DNA of 64,000 nucleotides from DATFKA01 sp042095835 (GTDB taxonomy: Bacteria; Bacteroidota; Bacteroidia; Chitinophagales; Saprospiraceae), in assembly GCA_042095835.1 (NCBI GenBank), contig JBELML010000014.1, positions 16,279 to 80,278 on the forward strand, in the 5' to 3' direction. The notes below the pieces were generated by a model. The model saw only the letters and a list, made by a program, of their open reading frames with translations. It had not been told where the DNA came from and made no database searches. The translations under genes were made by a program, and so were the position numbers. Shown in pieces: positions 42,436-51,482 of this stretch; position 1 is the first letter of the stretch, and every line of letters starts with the position of its first letter.

Positions 42436-42693
42436 AGCGTCTAATTTAAGTAGCTGTTGTTCACGGAATCTTGTATTTGGGGTAACAACGAGGAGGTATT
42501 TTTGCTACTGCACCAAAAATAGTTAAATTTTAGACATACTCCTAGGTATTTATTGATTTTCAAATCTCTCCAAAGTAGAATGCGCCTGGACTATGCTGCT
42601 CGGCTTTAAACTGTAGATGCTATAAAAGGGAAAAGATTCTAGTGAATTATTCTTATTTTTGGACCTTCAATTAACGATATCGCCGAATTGACC

Positions 42694-43434
42694 ATGAATC
42701 TGAGTGAGCAAATTAATAAGGATAAGTTACCAAAGCACATTGCCGTTATTATGGATGGCAACGGGCGGTGGGCAAAGGAGCGCAGCAGACCTAGGGTTTT
42801 TGGGCATAAAAATGGCGTGAAAGCCGTACGCGAGATATCCGAAGCCGCCGCAGAAATCGGGATAGAATATCTTACACTTTACGCTTTCTCTACCGAAAAT
42901 TGGAAAAGACCCAAAATTGAGGTAGAAGCACTGATGCATCTTTTAGTAGATACATTGACTAAAGAGGTGGCAACCCTGCAAAAAAATAATATTAAACTTG
43001 CCGCTATCGGTGAATTGGATAAATTGCCTTCTAGAACCCACGCTGCCTTGCTTAAAGGCATAGAAGAGACCAAAGGAAATACGCGGATGACGCTTATCTT
43101 GGCCCTCAACTATAGTGCGAAGTGGGAACTTACCAAGGCTACTCAATCACTGGCAACTGCAGTTCAGAAAGGAGAAATCGAGGTAGAGGAAATCGAGGCA
43201 AAGCATATTGAGCAGCATCTCAGTACAAAAGGTATTCCTGACCCCGAGTTGCTCATCAGAACTTCTGGGGAGCATCGATTGAGTAATTTTTTGCTTTGGC
43301 AATTGGCCTATGCAGAGCTGTATTTCACACCAATTTATTGGCCAGATTTTCGAAAAGACCACCTTTATCAAGCAATCCTGGATTTCCAAAATAGAGAAAG
43401 ACGTTTTGGGATGATCAGCGAACAAATTGTCTGA
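42694..43434 (+). CDS. uppS: Isoprenyl transferase (undecaprenyl diphosphate synthase)
   Basis: The enzyme extends FPP with IPP to make the C55 carrier lipid for cell-wall and polysaccharide synthesis. The 246-residue protein shows HIAVIMDGNGRWAKERSRPR (catalytic Asp21), GHKNGVKAVREI, YLTLYAFSTENWKRP, LILALNYSAKWEL, and the C-terminal DPELLIRTSGEHRLSNFLLWQLAYAELYF. I chose the ATG at 42694 over a TTG 6 bases earlier. It is upstream of bamA, an arrangement common in Bacteroidota. Confidence 0.96.
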   Translation: MNLSEQINKDKLPKHIAVIMDGNGRWAKERSRPRVFGHKNGVKAVREISEAAAEIGIEYLTLYAFSTENWKRPKIEVEALMHLLVDTLTKEVATLQKNNIKLAAIGELDKLPSRTHAALLKGIEETKGNTRMTLILALNYSAKWELTKATQSLATAVQKGEIEVEEIEAKHIEQHLSTKGIPDPELLIRTSGEHRLSNFLLWQLAYAELYFTPIYWPDFRKDHLYQAILDFQNRERRFGMISEQIV

Positions 43435-43532
43435 TGACTCCCCTTAATTCGCTCCTAGGAGCAAGGGATTAAAAATGCCCAACCGAGCTTATTAATAACT
43501 TTTTATACATAAGCTTAGATAAATACAACCTA

Positions 43533-43697
43533 TTGGAGAGCGACTTAGTCTTTGTGGTGGTAGCTATCGCCTTGATTATCGGTAAGATAAAATTTCGCAA
43601 GCTGCCAGGAAGTGATTACTTTCGCGTTCTAAATCGATCAAGCCCTTTAATGGGCAATAAATCTAGACTCTTAGCATTTAAGGACAGTAGTAAATGA
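43533..43697 (+). CDS. Possible small membrane protein between uppS and bamA
   Basis: A frame of 54 codons starts at TTG (43533) and stops at TGA 43695-43697, 32 bases before bamA. It encodes a hydrophobic stretch LVFVVVAIALIIGKIKF followed by a basic tail. There is no ATG, and I know of no homologue, so it may not be translated. The rest of the 295-bp gap holds a small hairpin around GCTCC/GGAGC just after uppS and nothing else I can support. Confidence 0.25.
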   Translation: MESDLVFVVVAIALIIGKIKFRKLPGSDYFRVLNRSSPLMGNKSRLLAFKDSSK

Positions 43698-43729
43698 GGA
43701 GTTCACATTGAAGGAATAGTAAAGCGCTA

Positions 43730-46306
43730 ATGGCAACACAAAAAGCAAAACGTCTCGTTATGACACGTTTGATATCAGGATCAGCATATCTTTTAGTTTT
43801 CGGATTACTCTTAGTGGGCCTGCCTTTTACAAGCTCCGGCCAATCGAGTGATACTACAGGTATCATCGATTATAGCCAGCAAGGCGATTTCGAAATTGGA
43901 GGAATTAAGGTTACAGGAGCTGAATATAGTGATGACAACGCCATCATTAGTATTACAGGTCTTAAAGTAGGGGATAAGATTAGAATCCCGGGGAATAGCA
44001 TTCCCAAAGCCATCAAATCACTGTGGAAATTACGACTTTTCACAGATGTACAGATCGTTCAGGAAAGAATGCTAGGCGATGTCGTTTTCTTAGAGGTTAT
44101 CCTTGAGGAGAGACCTCGTTTGAGTCGATATTCCTACAATGGTGCGAAAAAGGTGTACCACACCAAACTCAACGAGATTGTCGACCTCTATCTACTGAAA
44201 GGGGGTATTGTCACAGATAATGTCAAGGTGAATGCTAGTGAAGGTATCGAAGAGTTCTATCGCGGCAAAGGTTTCCTAGATGCGGAAGTCTCCGTCACAG
44301 AGTTTCCAGATAGCACTCGCCCCAACTCCGTTCGCCTAGAATTTAATGTAGAGTCAAAAGATAGAGTCAAAATTAAATCTATTGACTTTGTAGGTAACGA
44401 GAGCGTAAAAGATAAGAAACTACGCAAAACCCTCGGTAATACTAAAGAGAAGAAACGTCCCTTAGCTGGCTCTAAACTGATTGCCCAAGACTATGAAACG
44501 GACAAAAACGATGTTATCGCTTTCTACAATACCCTTGGTTATCGCGATGCCCGTATCCTTTCCGATAGTATTTGGCGTAATGAAGATGGCGAATTGATGA
44601 TCCAAATTAAGGTCGCAGAAGGTACACGGTACTACTTCCGTAATATTTTCTGGAAAGGAAACTCTGTATATCCTGATGAATTCCTGGCACAGCGCCTAGG
44701 CATCGAGCGAGGAGATATTTACAACCAGGAATTCTTAGAGTCTAAACTGAAATTCAGCCAAGACAATAGCGATATTAGTGCCTTATACCAGGATTTCGGA
44801 TACCTCTTCTTCCGAATTGATCCTACCGAGGTGGCTATTGAAGGAGACTCAATCGATATAGAGATGCGCATCTTCGAAGGGCCTCAGGCGACCATTGATA
44901 AAGTCGGTATTGCTGGCAACGATCGTACACATGAGCATGTCGTACGTAGAGAGATTAGAACCATTCCTGGTGAAAAATTTAGTCGTTCGGATATCATTCG
45001 TTCTCAACGGGAGATTATCAACTTGGGCTACTTTAACCCGGAGACTTTAGATATCCAAACGCCTGTGAATCCGCAGCGAGGTACAGTAGATATCAATTAT
45101 GTCCTGGAAGAAAGACCCTCGGATCAGCTTGAGCTATCAGCCGGTTGGGGTGGCTTTCAGCGAGTGATTGGTACCTTGGGGGTTACCTTTAATAACTTCT
45201 CTTTGCGGAATCTATTCAATAAAGAAGCATGGAGTCCACTGCCAATGGGAGATGGTCAGCGTCTATCGATTAGAGCGCAAACCAATGGAGACTTTTACCA
45301 GTCTTATAATGTTTCTTTAACGGAGCCTTGGTTGGGAGGTCGGAAGCCGAATTCCTTAACAGTAGCTGGTTTTTATAACCGATTTGGTTTTGGGCAACGC
45401 GGGACGGCATCTTACCAGACTTTCGATATTACCCAGATGTCTGCGAGCTTGGGTACGCGTCTAAAGTGGCCTGATGATAACTTTATTTCTAGTACTGCGA
45501 TTAATTTGCAGACTCTACGTCTGAATAACTGGACTTCAGGATTATTTTCTGCTGATGATGGCAGCCCCGTTACCGAAGGGACTTACTACAACTTCAGTTT
45601 GAAACAGACCTTTGCACGTTCATCGGTCAGTGATCCTATTTATCCACGTTCGGGCTCACAGATTTCCTTGTCTATTCAGTTGACACCACCCTACTCTTTA
45701 TTCCGTGAGGACAGAGACTATGCCAAGCTATCGGCAGAGGATCGCTTCGAGTACCTAGAGTACCACAAATGGCGGTTTGACGCAGATTGGTATACACAGA
45801 TTACCGAAAAGCTCGTCTTGAAGCTACAGGCGAAAATTGGTATGTTAGGTTTCTATAACCGAGATATCGGTACACCTCCATTTGAGCGCTTCCAGTTAGG
45901 TGGTGATGGTATCAATAACCAGCAGTTTGGTTTTGCGGGTGTAGATATTATCTCTCTGCGTGGTTATGAAATTGCGGATCTTGAGAATAATCAAGATGCG
46001 AATGGAGCCACTACGGCGACATCTGTATTCGATAAATTCACGGTAGAGTTGAGATATCCTTTATCCTTGAATCCAAGTTCTACTATCTATGTATTAGCGT
46101 TTGCTCAGGGAGGTAATGCTTGGCAAAACTTTAGAGATTTCAATCCATTTGATTTGAAACGAAGCGTCGGGATTGGTGTGAGAGTATTCCTACCGATGTT
46201 TGGTACACTTGGATTTGACTACGGTATTGGATTTGATAAGTTTGGCGCCAGAACATTAGAGAATCTAGGAGACTTCAACATTATCTTAGGCTTTGAGCCT
46301 GAGTAA
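43730..46306 (+). CDS. bamA: BamA, outer-membrane protein assembly factor
   Basis: This 858-residue protein is the core of the BAM complex that inserts beta-barrels into the outer membrane. A signal region (LLVFGLLLVGLPFTSSGQ) precedes POTRA domains over about residues 45-440, with repeats of the type FEIGGIKVTGAEYSDD, RVKIKSIDFVGNESVKDKKLRK and IDKVGIAGNDRTHEHVVRRE. The barrel follows, with LELSAGWGGF at its start, VRGYE-like SLRGYEIADLENN, and a final strand ending FEPE. It lies downstream of uppS and is followed by a strong terminator. Confidence 0.95.
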   Translation: MATQKAKRLVMTRLISGSAYLLVFGLLLVGLPFTSSGQSSDTTGIIDYSQQGDFEIGGIKVTGAEYSDDNAIISITGLKVGDKIRIPGNSIPKAIKSLWKLRLFTDVQIVQERMLGDVVFLEVILEERPRLSRYSYNGAKKVYHTKLNEIVDLYLLKGGIVTDNVKVNASEGIEEFYRGKGFLDAEVSVTEFPDSTRPNSVRLEFNVESKDRVKIKSIDFVGNESVKDKKLRKTLGNTKEKKRPLAGSKLIAQDYETDKNDVIAFYNTLGYRDARILSDSIWRNEDGELMIQIKVAEGTRYYFRNIFWKGNSVYPDEFLAQRLGIERGDIYNQEFLESKLKFSQDNSDISALYQDFGYLFFRIDPTEVAIEGDSIDIEMRIFEGPQATIDKVGIAGNDRTHEHVVRREIRTIPGEKFSRSDIIRSQREIINLGYFNPETLDIQTPVNPQRGTVDINYVLEERPSDQLELSAGWGGFQRVIGTLGVTFNNFSLRNLFNKEAWSPLPMGDGQRLSIRAQTNGDFYQSYNVSLTEPWLGGRKPNSLTVAGFYNRFGFGQRGTASYQTFDITQMSASLGTRLKWPDDNFISSTAINLQTLRLNNWTSGLFSADDGSPVTEGTYYNFSLKQTFARSSVSDPIYPRSGSQISLSIQLTPPYSLFREDRDYAKLSAEDRFEYLEYHKWRFDADWYTQITEKLVLKLQAKIGMLGFYNRDIGTPPFERFQLGGDGINNQQFGFAGVDIISLRGYEIADLENNQDANGATTATSVFDKFTVELRYPLSLNPSSTIYVLAFAQGGNAWQNFRDFNPFDLKRSVGIGVRVFLPMFGTLGFDYGIGFDKFGARTLENLGDFNIILGFEPE

Positions 46307-46323
46307 AGTTGTGCATGGCCTAC

Positions 46324-46365
46324 ATAAGAAAGCCTTCCAAGCGTACGCTTGGAAGGCTTTCTTAT
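46324..46365. terminator. Bidirectional terminator between bamA and the DUF2807 gene
   Basis: A perfect 42-bp palindrome (21-base arms meeting at GCGTACGC) carries GAAAGCCTTCCAAGCG and its complement, with AAGAAAG at one side and CTTTCTT at the other supplying the U-rich ends on both strands. It lies 17 bp after bamA and 17 bp after the end of the convergent DUF2807 gene, so it can stop transcription from both sides. Confidence 0.85.
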
Positions 46366-46382
46366 TGTGTGATAGGTTATTT

Positions 46383-47093
46383 TTAGTTGCCGCTGATATC
46401 CGCTGCACCACTTGATCTGCTAGAAACGATCTGAGGTGAGCCGGTATAAGTAATATCACTAGCTCCTGAAGCAGTCATGGATAATTTGCCTGTCACGTAA
46501 ATGGTCGCATCTGATCCGCCTGAAGTTGAGATTTTGCAATCGGTTGCTTTTAATCCTCTGGCATTAAGATCGGAACCACCACTAGTGCTTACTTCTAGCA
46601 TTTTGGCACTTCCTTTTACATTGAGGTCTGAGCCACCACTAGAGCTGAGGGATAATCTCTCGGCCCTAACATCTAGATTAATATCCGAGCCACCGCTAGA
46701 TTTTACAATAAGCTCCTCTACATTTAATGCTTCAGTTTCGACGTCTGAGCCTCCTGAACTCATCAAGGCTTCGAGGTCCGTCAAGGTGATATAGACCTCC
46801 TGCTGAAGATTACCCCGATAGCGGGTGTTTTTTTCCATTTTAACGACCAGGGTGTTTCCTTCTACTTTGGTAATGATACGATCAATAATGTTTTGATCTG
46901 CTTTGACTTTTATGTCTATGGCGTTGCCTTGTCTGATATAGGCATCGATTCCGTCTTGTACACTTACTTTAGTGAACGTAGATACGAAGCGCTCTTCTTG
47001 AACTTGTTTTCCACTTCCTTTGATATATTGAGCATTGGCTTGACCCAATCCAAACGTTGCTAAAGCGGCGAGGCATAAGATAAATCTCTTCAT
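46383..47093 (-). CDS. Secreted DUF2807 (head GIN domain) beta-helix protein
   Basis: With the ATG at 47093 the product is 236 residues, beginning with a signal peptide (RFILCLAALATFGLGQANAQ). The DUF2807 region opens with STFTKVSVQDGIDAYIRQGN and VKADQNIIDRIITKVEG. It then becomes a right-handed beta-helix built from turns containing SSGGSD; I count five or six such turns (MSSGGSD, KSSGGSD, LSSSGGSD, STSGGSD twice, TASGASD, RSSGAAD). Function unknown; probably adhesive or structural at the cell surface. Confidence 0.88.
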   Translation of the reverse strand: MKRFILCLAALATFGLGQANAQYIKGSGKQVQEERFVSTFTKVSVQDGIDAYIRQGNAIDIKVKADQNIIDRIITKVEGNTLVVKMEKNTRYRGNLQQEVYITLTDLEALMSSGGSDVETEALNVEELIVKSSGGSDINLDVRAERLSLSSSGGSDLNVKGSAKMLEVSTSGGSDLNARGLKATDCKISTSGGSDATIYVTGKLSMTASGASDITYTGSPQIVSSRSSGAADISGN

Positions 47094-47331
47094 GATGTGT
47101 GTTGATTTTTTGATCAAAGACCACCTTTCTAGTAATAGGTTGCAGTGTTTGGCATAAAACAGAAAAATTAATTTAAAGCCATGGCAAAAGTCAACTAAAA
47201 TAAGTCATTGATAATGAGTTGTTTATATTGTTTGTAGTATGGTGTAACACTATTGTAACGCTCAGGATTATTTTTTTTGGAGCAGGTCAGCTTTATTTGT
47301 GTCAATATTTTTGTCAAGGGGAAATTATTCT

Positions 47332-47367
47332 GTCCATAAGCCATTATGAGTTTATGGACTTTTTTTG
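47332..47367 (+). terminator. Hairpin with T-run upstream of the TPR-HTH gene
   Basis: GTCCATAA (47332-47339) pairs with TTATGGAC (47352-47359) around a 12-base loop, followed by eight T. On the plus strand this is terminator-like and sits 113 bp before the start of the TPR-HTH gene, inside a 386-bp gap between divergent genes. It could end a leader transcript or act in attenuation. Nothing else in 47094-47479 is recognised. Confidence 0.45.
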
Positions 47368-47479
47368 TTAGTTTTACTCATCGCAAAAAGAAACCTACTC
47401 TTATTCTCATCTTAAAGTTCCCCCTTTATCTTTCGTTGCTCAATTTAGACGACGCTAATTTTTGATCAATAGAAACCCG

Positions 47480-49339
47480 ATGAGAAAACTTAAGTTTGTT
47501 TTTCTAAAGACAATATTGCTACCTTTTGTCTTTCTACTAGCGTCTAATGCTATCCTGAAAGCCAGCCCTCCTGCACATTCACCATCCATTGATAGTCTTG
47601 AGCAAGTTATTAGGGAGCTAGATTTGGCTTATCCTGAGGGATCAGAAGCACATATTGAGGCCTACTACCCTTTGCTTGAGTTGTATGCTATAAAGGCTAA
47701 CCCGAAGATTGATTCGGTAGCAGACCTCGCGCTTGGTTTAGCCGAAAAATATCAGGTAGACTCTTTGAAACTGCAAATTTATTTTGCTATTACCAATGCG
47801 AGTATCATCCGAGGCGATTTTTTAACCGGCTTGGATAATGCCAGAAAAGGCGAAAACCTTGCTCAGCTTATGGAAAATCCTAAAGAACAAGGAGATCATT
47901 TTTCTAATGTGCAAGGTATTTTTTACGCCAGGTTAGAAGATTACGAAAATGCTGCAAATGCTTTTCTGAGGACCCTAAAATATATTGAGAATAACTGTGA
48001 TTTGGAGCTAGAGCAAGCAAAATGCATTTATAAGATTGCTCAACTTTACAATAATCTTGGTACGGTATTCCTTTTTCAGGATGCTTTAGAGGAAGCGGGT
48101 ATCTACTATAAAAAGGCTTTTGCCTTCACTCAAGAGTATATTACTACTATTTCTGATACGGTTTATGCTAATCAAGTACAAGGTGCAATTTATAGTGGCC
48201 TTGGACAGCTTGCTTTTAAAAAAGAAGAACTAGACAGTGCAGAGTTTTACACCGACAAGTCAATTGATTTGTTGAGTAAGTCTAACAATTTACTCAACCT
48301 TGCTCAAGGCTACCAATATAAAGGTGACCTCTATCTTGCCCAGGGGCATTTTGCGGAAGCAGAGGCAGCTTTCCAAAAAAGTATAGGTATCCAAGAAGAG
48401 AATAAATTCTACACCTCTATTCTTCCAAAAACATATCTGGCTTATGCCAAGCTTTTATATCAGCAAGGTCAGATGTTGGAGGCCTGTGATTATATTGATA
48501 AAGCCATCCCTATTGCCGAAGCACAAAAGTCAGATAAACAGCTAGCTGATATCTACCACTTAAAAGTTCAAATTTTTCGGAAAAAAGGAGACTATAAAGA
48601 AATAGCGGAAGCCACTCAAGCAGAGTTAGATCATATCTCCAAATTCTACAAAGAAGGTCAATTGGCAAAAGTAGAAGCACTCAAAGCAGAATCTGATTTA
48701 TCAAAAAGTCAAAGCTTACTCGCTCAAAAAGATCTAAAGCTGACTAAGCTAGAAAGCCAGGCAAATAAAAGGGTGTACTTGATGTGGATTATCGGCTTAG
48801 CATTTGGTTTGGCCTTACTTTTTGTGGGGTACAGTAATCAGGTTTACAAACAAACCCAAAAAACTAATGCCCTACAGCAAGCTACACTCCGTATGCAAAT
48901 CAAAGAAAAAGAGAACGAAATTTATTATAAAAATAAAGAGTTGGTTAATGTAGGTAGAATGCTTTTGGATCGCTCCAATCTTATCCAAAAACTTGAAGAG
49001 GAGCTGACACGCGTCACTGCTGATCAGAATATTTCTATGGCAGATTTCTGGAAGAAATTCAACATAGATCAAATGGAGCAGGCAGATATTGATAAATTCC
49101 AAGTCCTGCTAGATGATGTCAGTGTCAATTTCTTCGCTACCCTCTCCGAAAAGTTTCCAGAACTGAACGAAGCGGATAAAAGGTTATGTGTAATGATAAA
49201 GCTTGGTTGGAACTCCAACGATATTGCTACCCTTGAGAATAGTACCCCAAGCGCTATCCGTACTCGTAAGTCTAGGTTGAAAAAGAAAATGGAACTCAGC
49301 GGAAGCGAAGACTTGCAGCAGTATCTTGAAATGGTGTAA
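47480..49339 (+). CDS. TPR-repeat transcriptional regulator with membrane helix and LuxR-like HTH
   Basis: With the ATG at 47480 the product is 619 residues. A signal/anchor segment (FLKTILLPFVFLLASNAIL) is followed by tetratricopeptide repeats (about 100-400; AKCIYKIAQLYNNLGTVFLFQDALEEAGIYYKKAF), a second membrane helix (VYLMWIIGLAFGLALLFVGY, about 430-450), a coiled coil (LRMQIKEKENEIYYKNKELVNV), and a C-terminal HTH: FPELNEADKRLCVMIKLGWN then NDIATLENSTPSAIRTRKSRLKKK. The arrangement is common in Bacteroidota for sensing outside and regulating inside. Confidence 0.88.
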   Translation: MRKLKFVFLKTILLPFVFLLASNAILKASPPAHSPSIDSLEQVIRELDLAYPEGSEAHIEAYYPLLELYAIKANPKIDSVADLALGLAEKYQVDSLKLQIYFAITNASIIRGDFLTGLDNARKGENLAQLMENPKEQGDHFSNVQGIFYARLEDYENAANAFLRTLKYIENNCDLELEQAKCIYKIAQLYNNLGTVFLFQDALEEAGIYYKKAFAFTQEYITTISDTVYANQVQGAIYSGLGQLAFKKEELDSAEFYTDKSIDLLSKSNNLLNLAQGYQYKGDLYLAQGHFAEAEAAFQKSIGIQEENKFYTSILPKTYLAYAKLLYQQGQMLEACDYIDKAIPIAEAQKSDKQLADIYHLKVQIFRKKGDYKEIAEATQAELDHISKFYKEGQLAKVEALKAESDLSKSQSLLAQKDLKLTKLESQANKRVYLMWIIGLAFGLALLFVGYSNQVYKQTQKTNALQQATLRMQIKEKENEIYYKNKELVNVGRMLLDRSNLIQKLEEELTRVTADQNISMADFWKKFNIDQMEQADIDKFQVLLDDVSVNFFATLSEKFPELNEADKRLCVMIKLGWNSNDIATLENSTPSAIRTRKSRLKKKMELSGSEDLQQYLEMV

Positions 49340-49423
49340 TATTGATCGACTCCATAAGAAATGAAGTAGTTTATTTTGGGAAATCAGAATGACTTCCCAA
49401 GGTCTCTCAAGAAATCAAGGTGC

Positions 49424-50485
49424 CTACCAAGTCATCTTTAAGCCCTCTTTTTTTTCATGGCGCTCAAAAGCATAGCCGATCAGTTGAGTAATCAAATCTG
49501 TATAAGATAGGCCTTCGTGTTCCCATAGTTTAGGGTACATGCTGATGCTGGTAAAACCAGGTAAGGTATTGAGTTCATTGACGTAGATATCTCCAGAATC
49601 CGTAAGAAACATATCTACTCTAGTCAGTACTTCGCAGTCTACTGCTCGATAAGCTTGAATGGCAACTGCCCGTAAGCGCTCTATATCAGAAGCGCTAATC
49701 TGAGCAGGAATATGGATAGCGGTCTCGCTAGAATCTGCATATTTTTCTTCAAAGGAATACTCCTCTGTGGTCACTATTTCTCCAATCGTAGAAGCTTTAG
49801 GATGGCTATTACCCATGACGGCGCACTCTACCTCCCGACCGTGAATCATACTTTCGATGAGTATTTTGCGATCGTAGAGGAAGGCATCGGCGATTGCTTT
49901 ATCAAATTCTTCCTGGTTACGCACCTTATGTACGCCTACCGAGGAACCCATATTGGCTGGCTTGATAAAAACAGGCTTTCCTAATTGAGTACTGATGTGT
50001 TGATAATCCAGACTTGCAGCTTGGTAATCATAGGCCGTTAATCCTGGAGCGACCATTACACCTGCCTCCTGAAGTAAACGCTTGGTGATCTCTTTATCCA
50101 TTGCTGCTGAAGCGCCTAGTACATCAGGGCCAATGAATGGGAAACCAAGTAGGCGCACTAGACCCTGTACCGTACCATCTTCACCATTAGGCCCGTGTAG
50201 GACCAAGTAGAGGAGGTCAATTCCCTCAATCGCTGTACCCGATTCTTTTAGAAATAGCGGATGCTGTTCTCCCAAACTGAATGCAATCTGAGGCCCTGAT
50301 TCGGGAACATATTTATCGATATGCTCATCTTCTAGCAAACGCCAGATCCCTTTTCGGTCAATACCAATCAGGCTAAGGTCGAATAAAGAACGATCGATCG
50401 CAGCAATAATATTTTTAGCTGATCTTACGGAAATTTCGTGCTCTGGTGATTTTCCACCAAATACAATTGCAATATGTTTTTTCAT
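49424..50485 (-). CDS. ddl: D-alanine-D-alanine ligase
   Basis: This ATP-grasp enzyme makes the D-Ala-D-Ala end of the peptidoglycan stem. The 353-residue protein shows HIAIVFGGKSPEHEISVRSA near the start, HGPNGEDGTVQGLVRLLGFPFIGPDVLGASAAMDKE, GKPVFIKPANMGSSVGVHKV (ATP-binding lysines) and LTRVDMFLTDSGDIYVNELNTLPGFT (metal-binding Glu/Asn) near the end. Length is normal for VanA/DdlB-related enzymes of Bacteroidota. No van-type cluster surrounds it. Confidence 0.95.
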   Translation of the reverse strand: MKKHIAIVFGGKSPEHEISVRSAKNIIAAIDRSLFDLSLIGIDRKGIWRLLEDEHIDKYVPESGPQIAFSLGEQHPLFLKESGTAIEGIDLLYLVLHGPNGEDGTVQGLVRLLGFPFIGPDVLGASAAMDKEITKRLLQEAGVMVAPGLTAYDYQAASLDYQHISTQLGKPVFIKPANMGSSVGVHKVRNQEEFDKAIADAFLYDRKILIESMIHGREVECAVMGNSHPKASTIGEIVTTEEYSFEEKYADSSETAIHIPAQISASDIERLRAVAIQAYRAVDCEVLTRVDMFLTDSGDIYVNELNTLPGFTSISMYPKLWEHEGLSYTDLITQLIGYAFERHEKKEGLKMTW

Positions 50486-50525
50486 ACTCGGTCAGATAAG
50501 GATTAAATAAGTTCTTTTTCGCAAC

Positions 50526-51440
50526 TCATATCCATTGGGCTCTTTTCAATAGAAATCTCAGCGGTATAAGTAATAAACTCCAGGGAATTTCTGCAAGAAC
50601 CATCAAAATTAGAATATATGGAGAGAAAAAATTTGCCGCTAATACGATGGCTAAACCGTTGTTCATGTAGGCGCTTTCGACGATGAGCGCGATTTTATCC
50701 TTTTTGTCCATCTTATAGGACATGAAATAGCCAATCAAGTGTAGTAAAATAAATACAAAAACGATCACTAAAGTATCTCCTAAATAAGTCAAAGGCTCCG
50801 CTAGAATTAAAGTTCTTTGAGAACCAAAAGAAGTCACCACAATTAGGAATAGGATGATGATATTGATAGCCGTGAAAGAAGGCATCGCTCGTTTGATTAG
50901 CTTTGGAAATAAGGGTTTGATGACAATAGATAGTATCATTGGAATGAAAATCATACTCGCTGCATCCCAAAATAAAGACCACTGGTTAATCGCAATTTCA
51001 GAATCAATCAAAAAGTGGAACAACAGTGGAAGTGTAAAAGGAGCCAAGATCGAAGTGAGGAGCGTGATGCTCATGGCTAGTGCAGCATTTCCTTTCAAGA
51101 CGTCAACCAAAACAGGTGCACTAGTGCCTGCTGGCATTGCGGTCAATAGTAAGATGGCTATCGCTAATTCTTCACTGAATAACAGCCCAAAACCGAATAG
51201 TACTAAAGGGGTAACAATCAAAAAAACACCCGAGATGTATAGCATCAATCGATAATCACGCACCTTTTCCAATAGCTCAAGCACATCGATTTTGAGAAAG
51301 ATCAGCAGGAGCGTAAGCATAAGCTCTGGCTTTAGCAAAGGGAGCATCTGCTCCATCGGGAGCGGAAGCAGTAGGCTAAAGACCATGGCAAAAATTAAAA
51401 AAGCCCAGAAATGGGCTTCTATCCACTGGATAATCTTCAT
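50526..51440 (-). CDS. Bile acid:sodium symporter (BASS) family transporter
   Basis: With the ATG at 51440 the product is 304 residues and nine to ten helices. BASS features are LLTAMPAGTSAPVLVDVLKGNAALAMSITLLTSILAPFTLPLL, the hallmark helix-break of the fold, and the second inverted repeat with ALIVESAYMNNGLAIVLA (helix break). Such proteins import organic anions with sodium. The substrate is not inferable. A perfect 14-bp inverted repeat overlaps its start codon, and an alternative TTG start lies 24 bases upstream. Confidence 0.85.
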   Translation of the reverse strand: MKIIQWIEAHFWAFLIFAMVFSLLLPLPMEQMLPLLKPELMLTLLLIFLKIDVLELLEKVRDYRLMLYISGVFLIVTPLVLFGFGLLFSEELAIAILLLTAMPAGTSAPVLVDVLKGNAALAMSITLLTSILAPFTLPLLFHFLIDSEIAINQWSLFWDAASMIFIPMILSIVIKPLFPKLIKRAMPSFTAINIIILFLIVVTSFGSQRTLILAEPLTYLGDTLVIVFVFILLHLIGYFMSYKMDKKDKIALIVESAYMNNGLAIVLAANFFSPYILILMVLAEIPWSLLLIPLRFLLKRAQWI

Positions 51441-51472
51441 TTGGGTTGTGTGTTTAGTACACAACCCAAATG
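51438..51472 (-). promoter_or_regulatory. Perfect inverted repeat over the BASS-gene start codon
   Basis: CATTTGGGTTGTGT (51438-51451) and ACACAACCCAAATG (51459-51472) are exact complements with a 7-base spacer. In the minus-strand message the second arm ends with the start codon ATG, so a stem would enclose the translation start. It may be an operator or an RNA hairpin controlling translation. Confidence 0.6.
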
Positions 51473-51482
51473 TAAGTCCTTT

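Noticed and set aside
43533..43697. Confident call of a small membrane protein
   Set aside because: Only a TTG start is available and no homologue comes to mind; kept as a low-confidence feature only.
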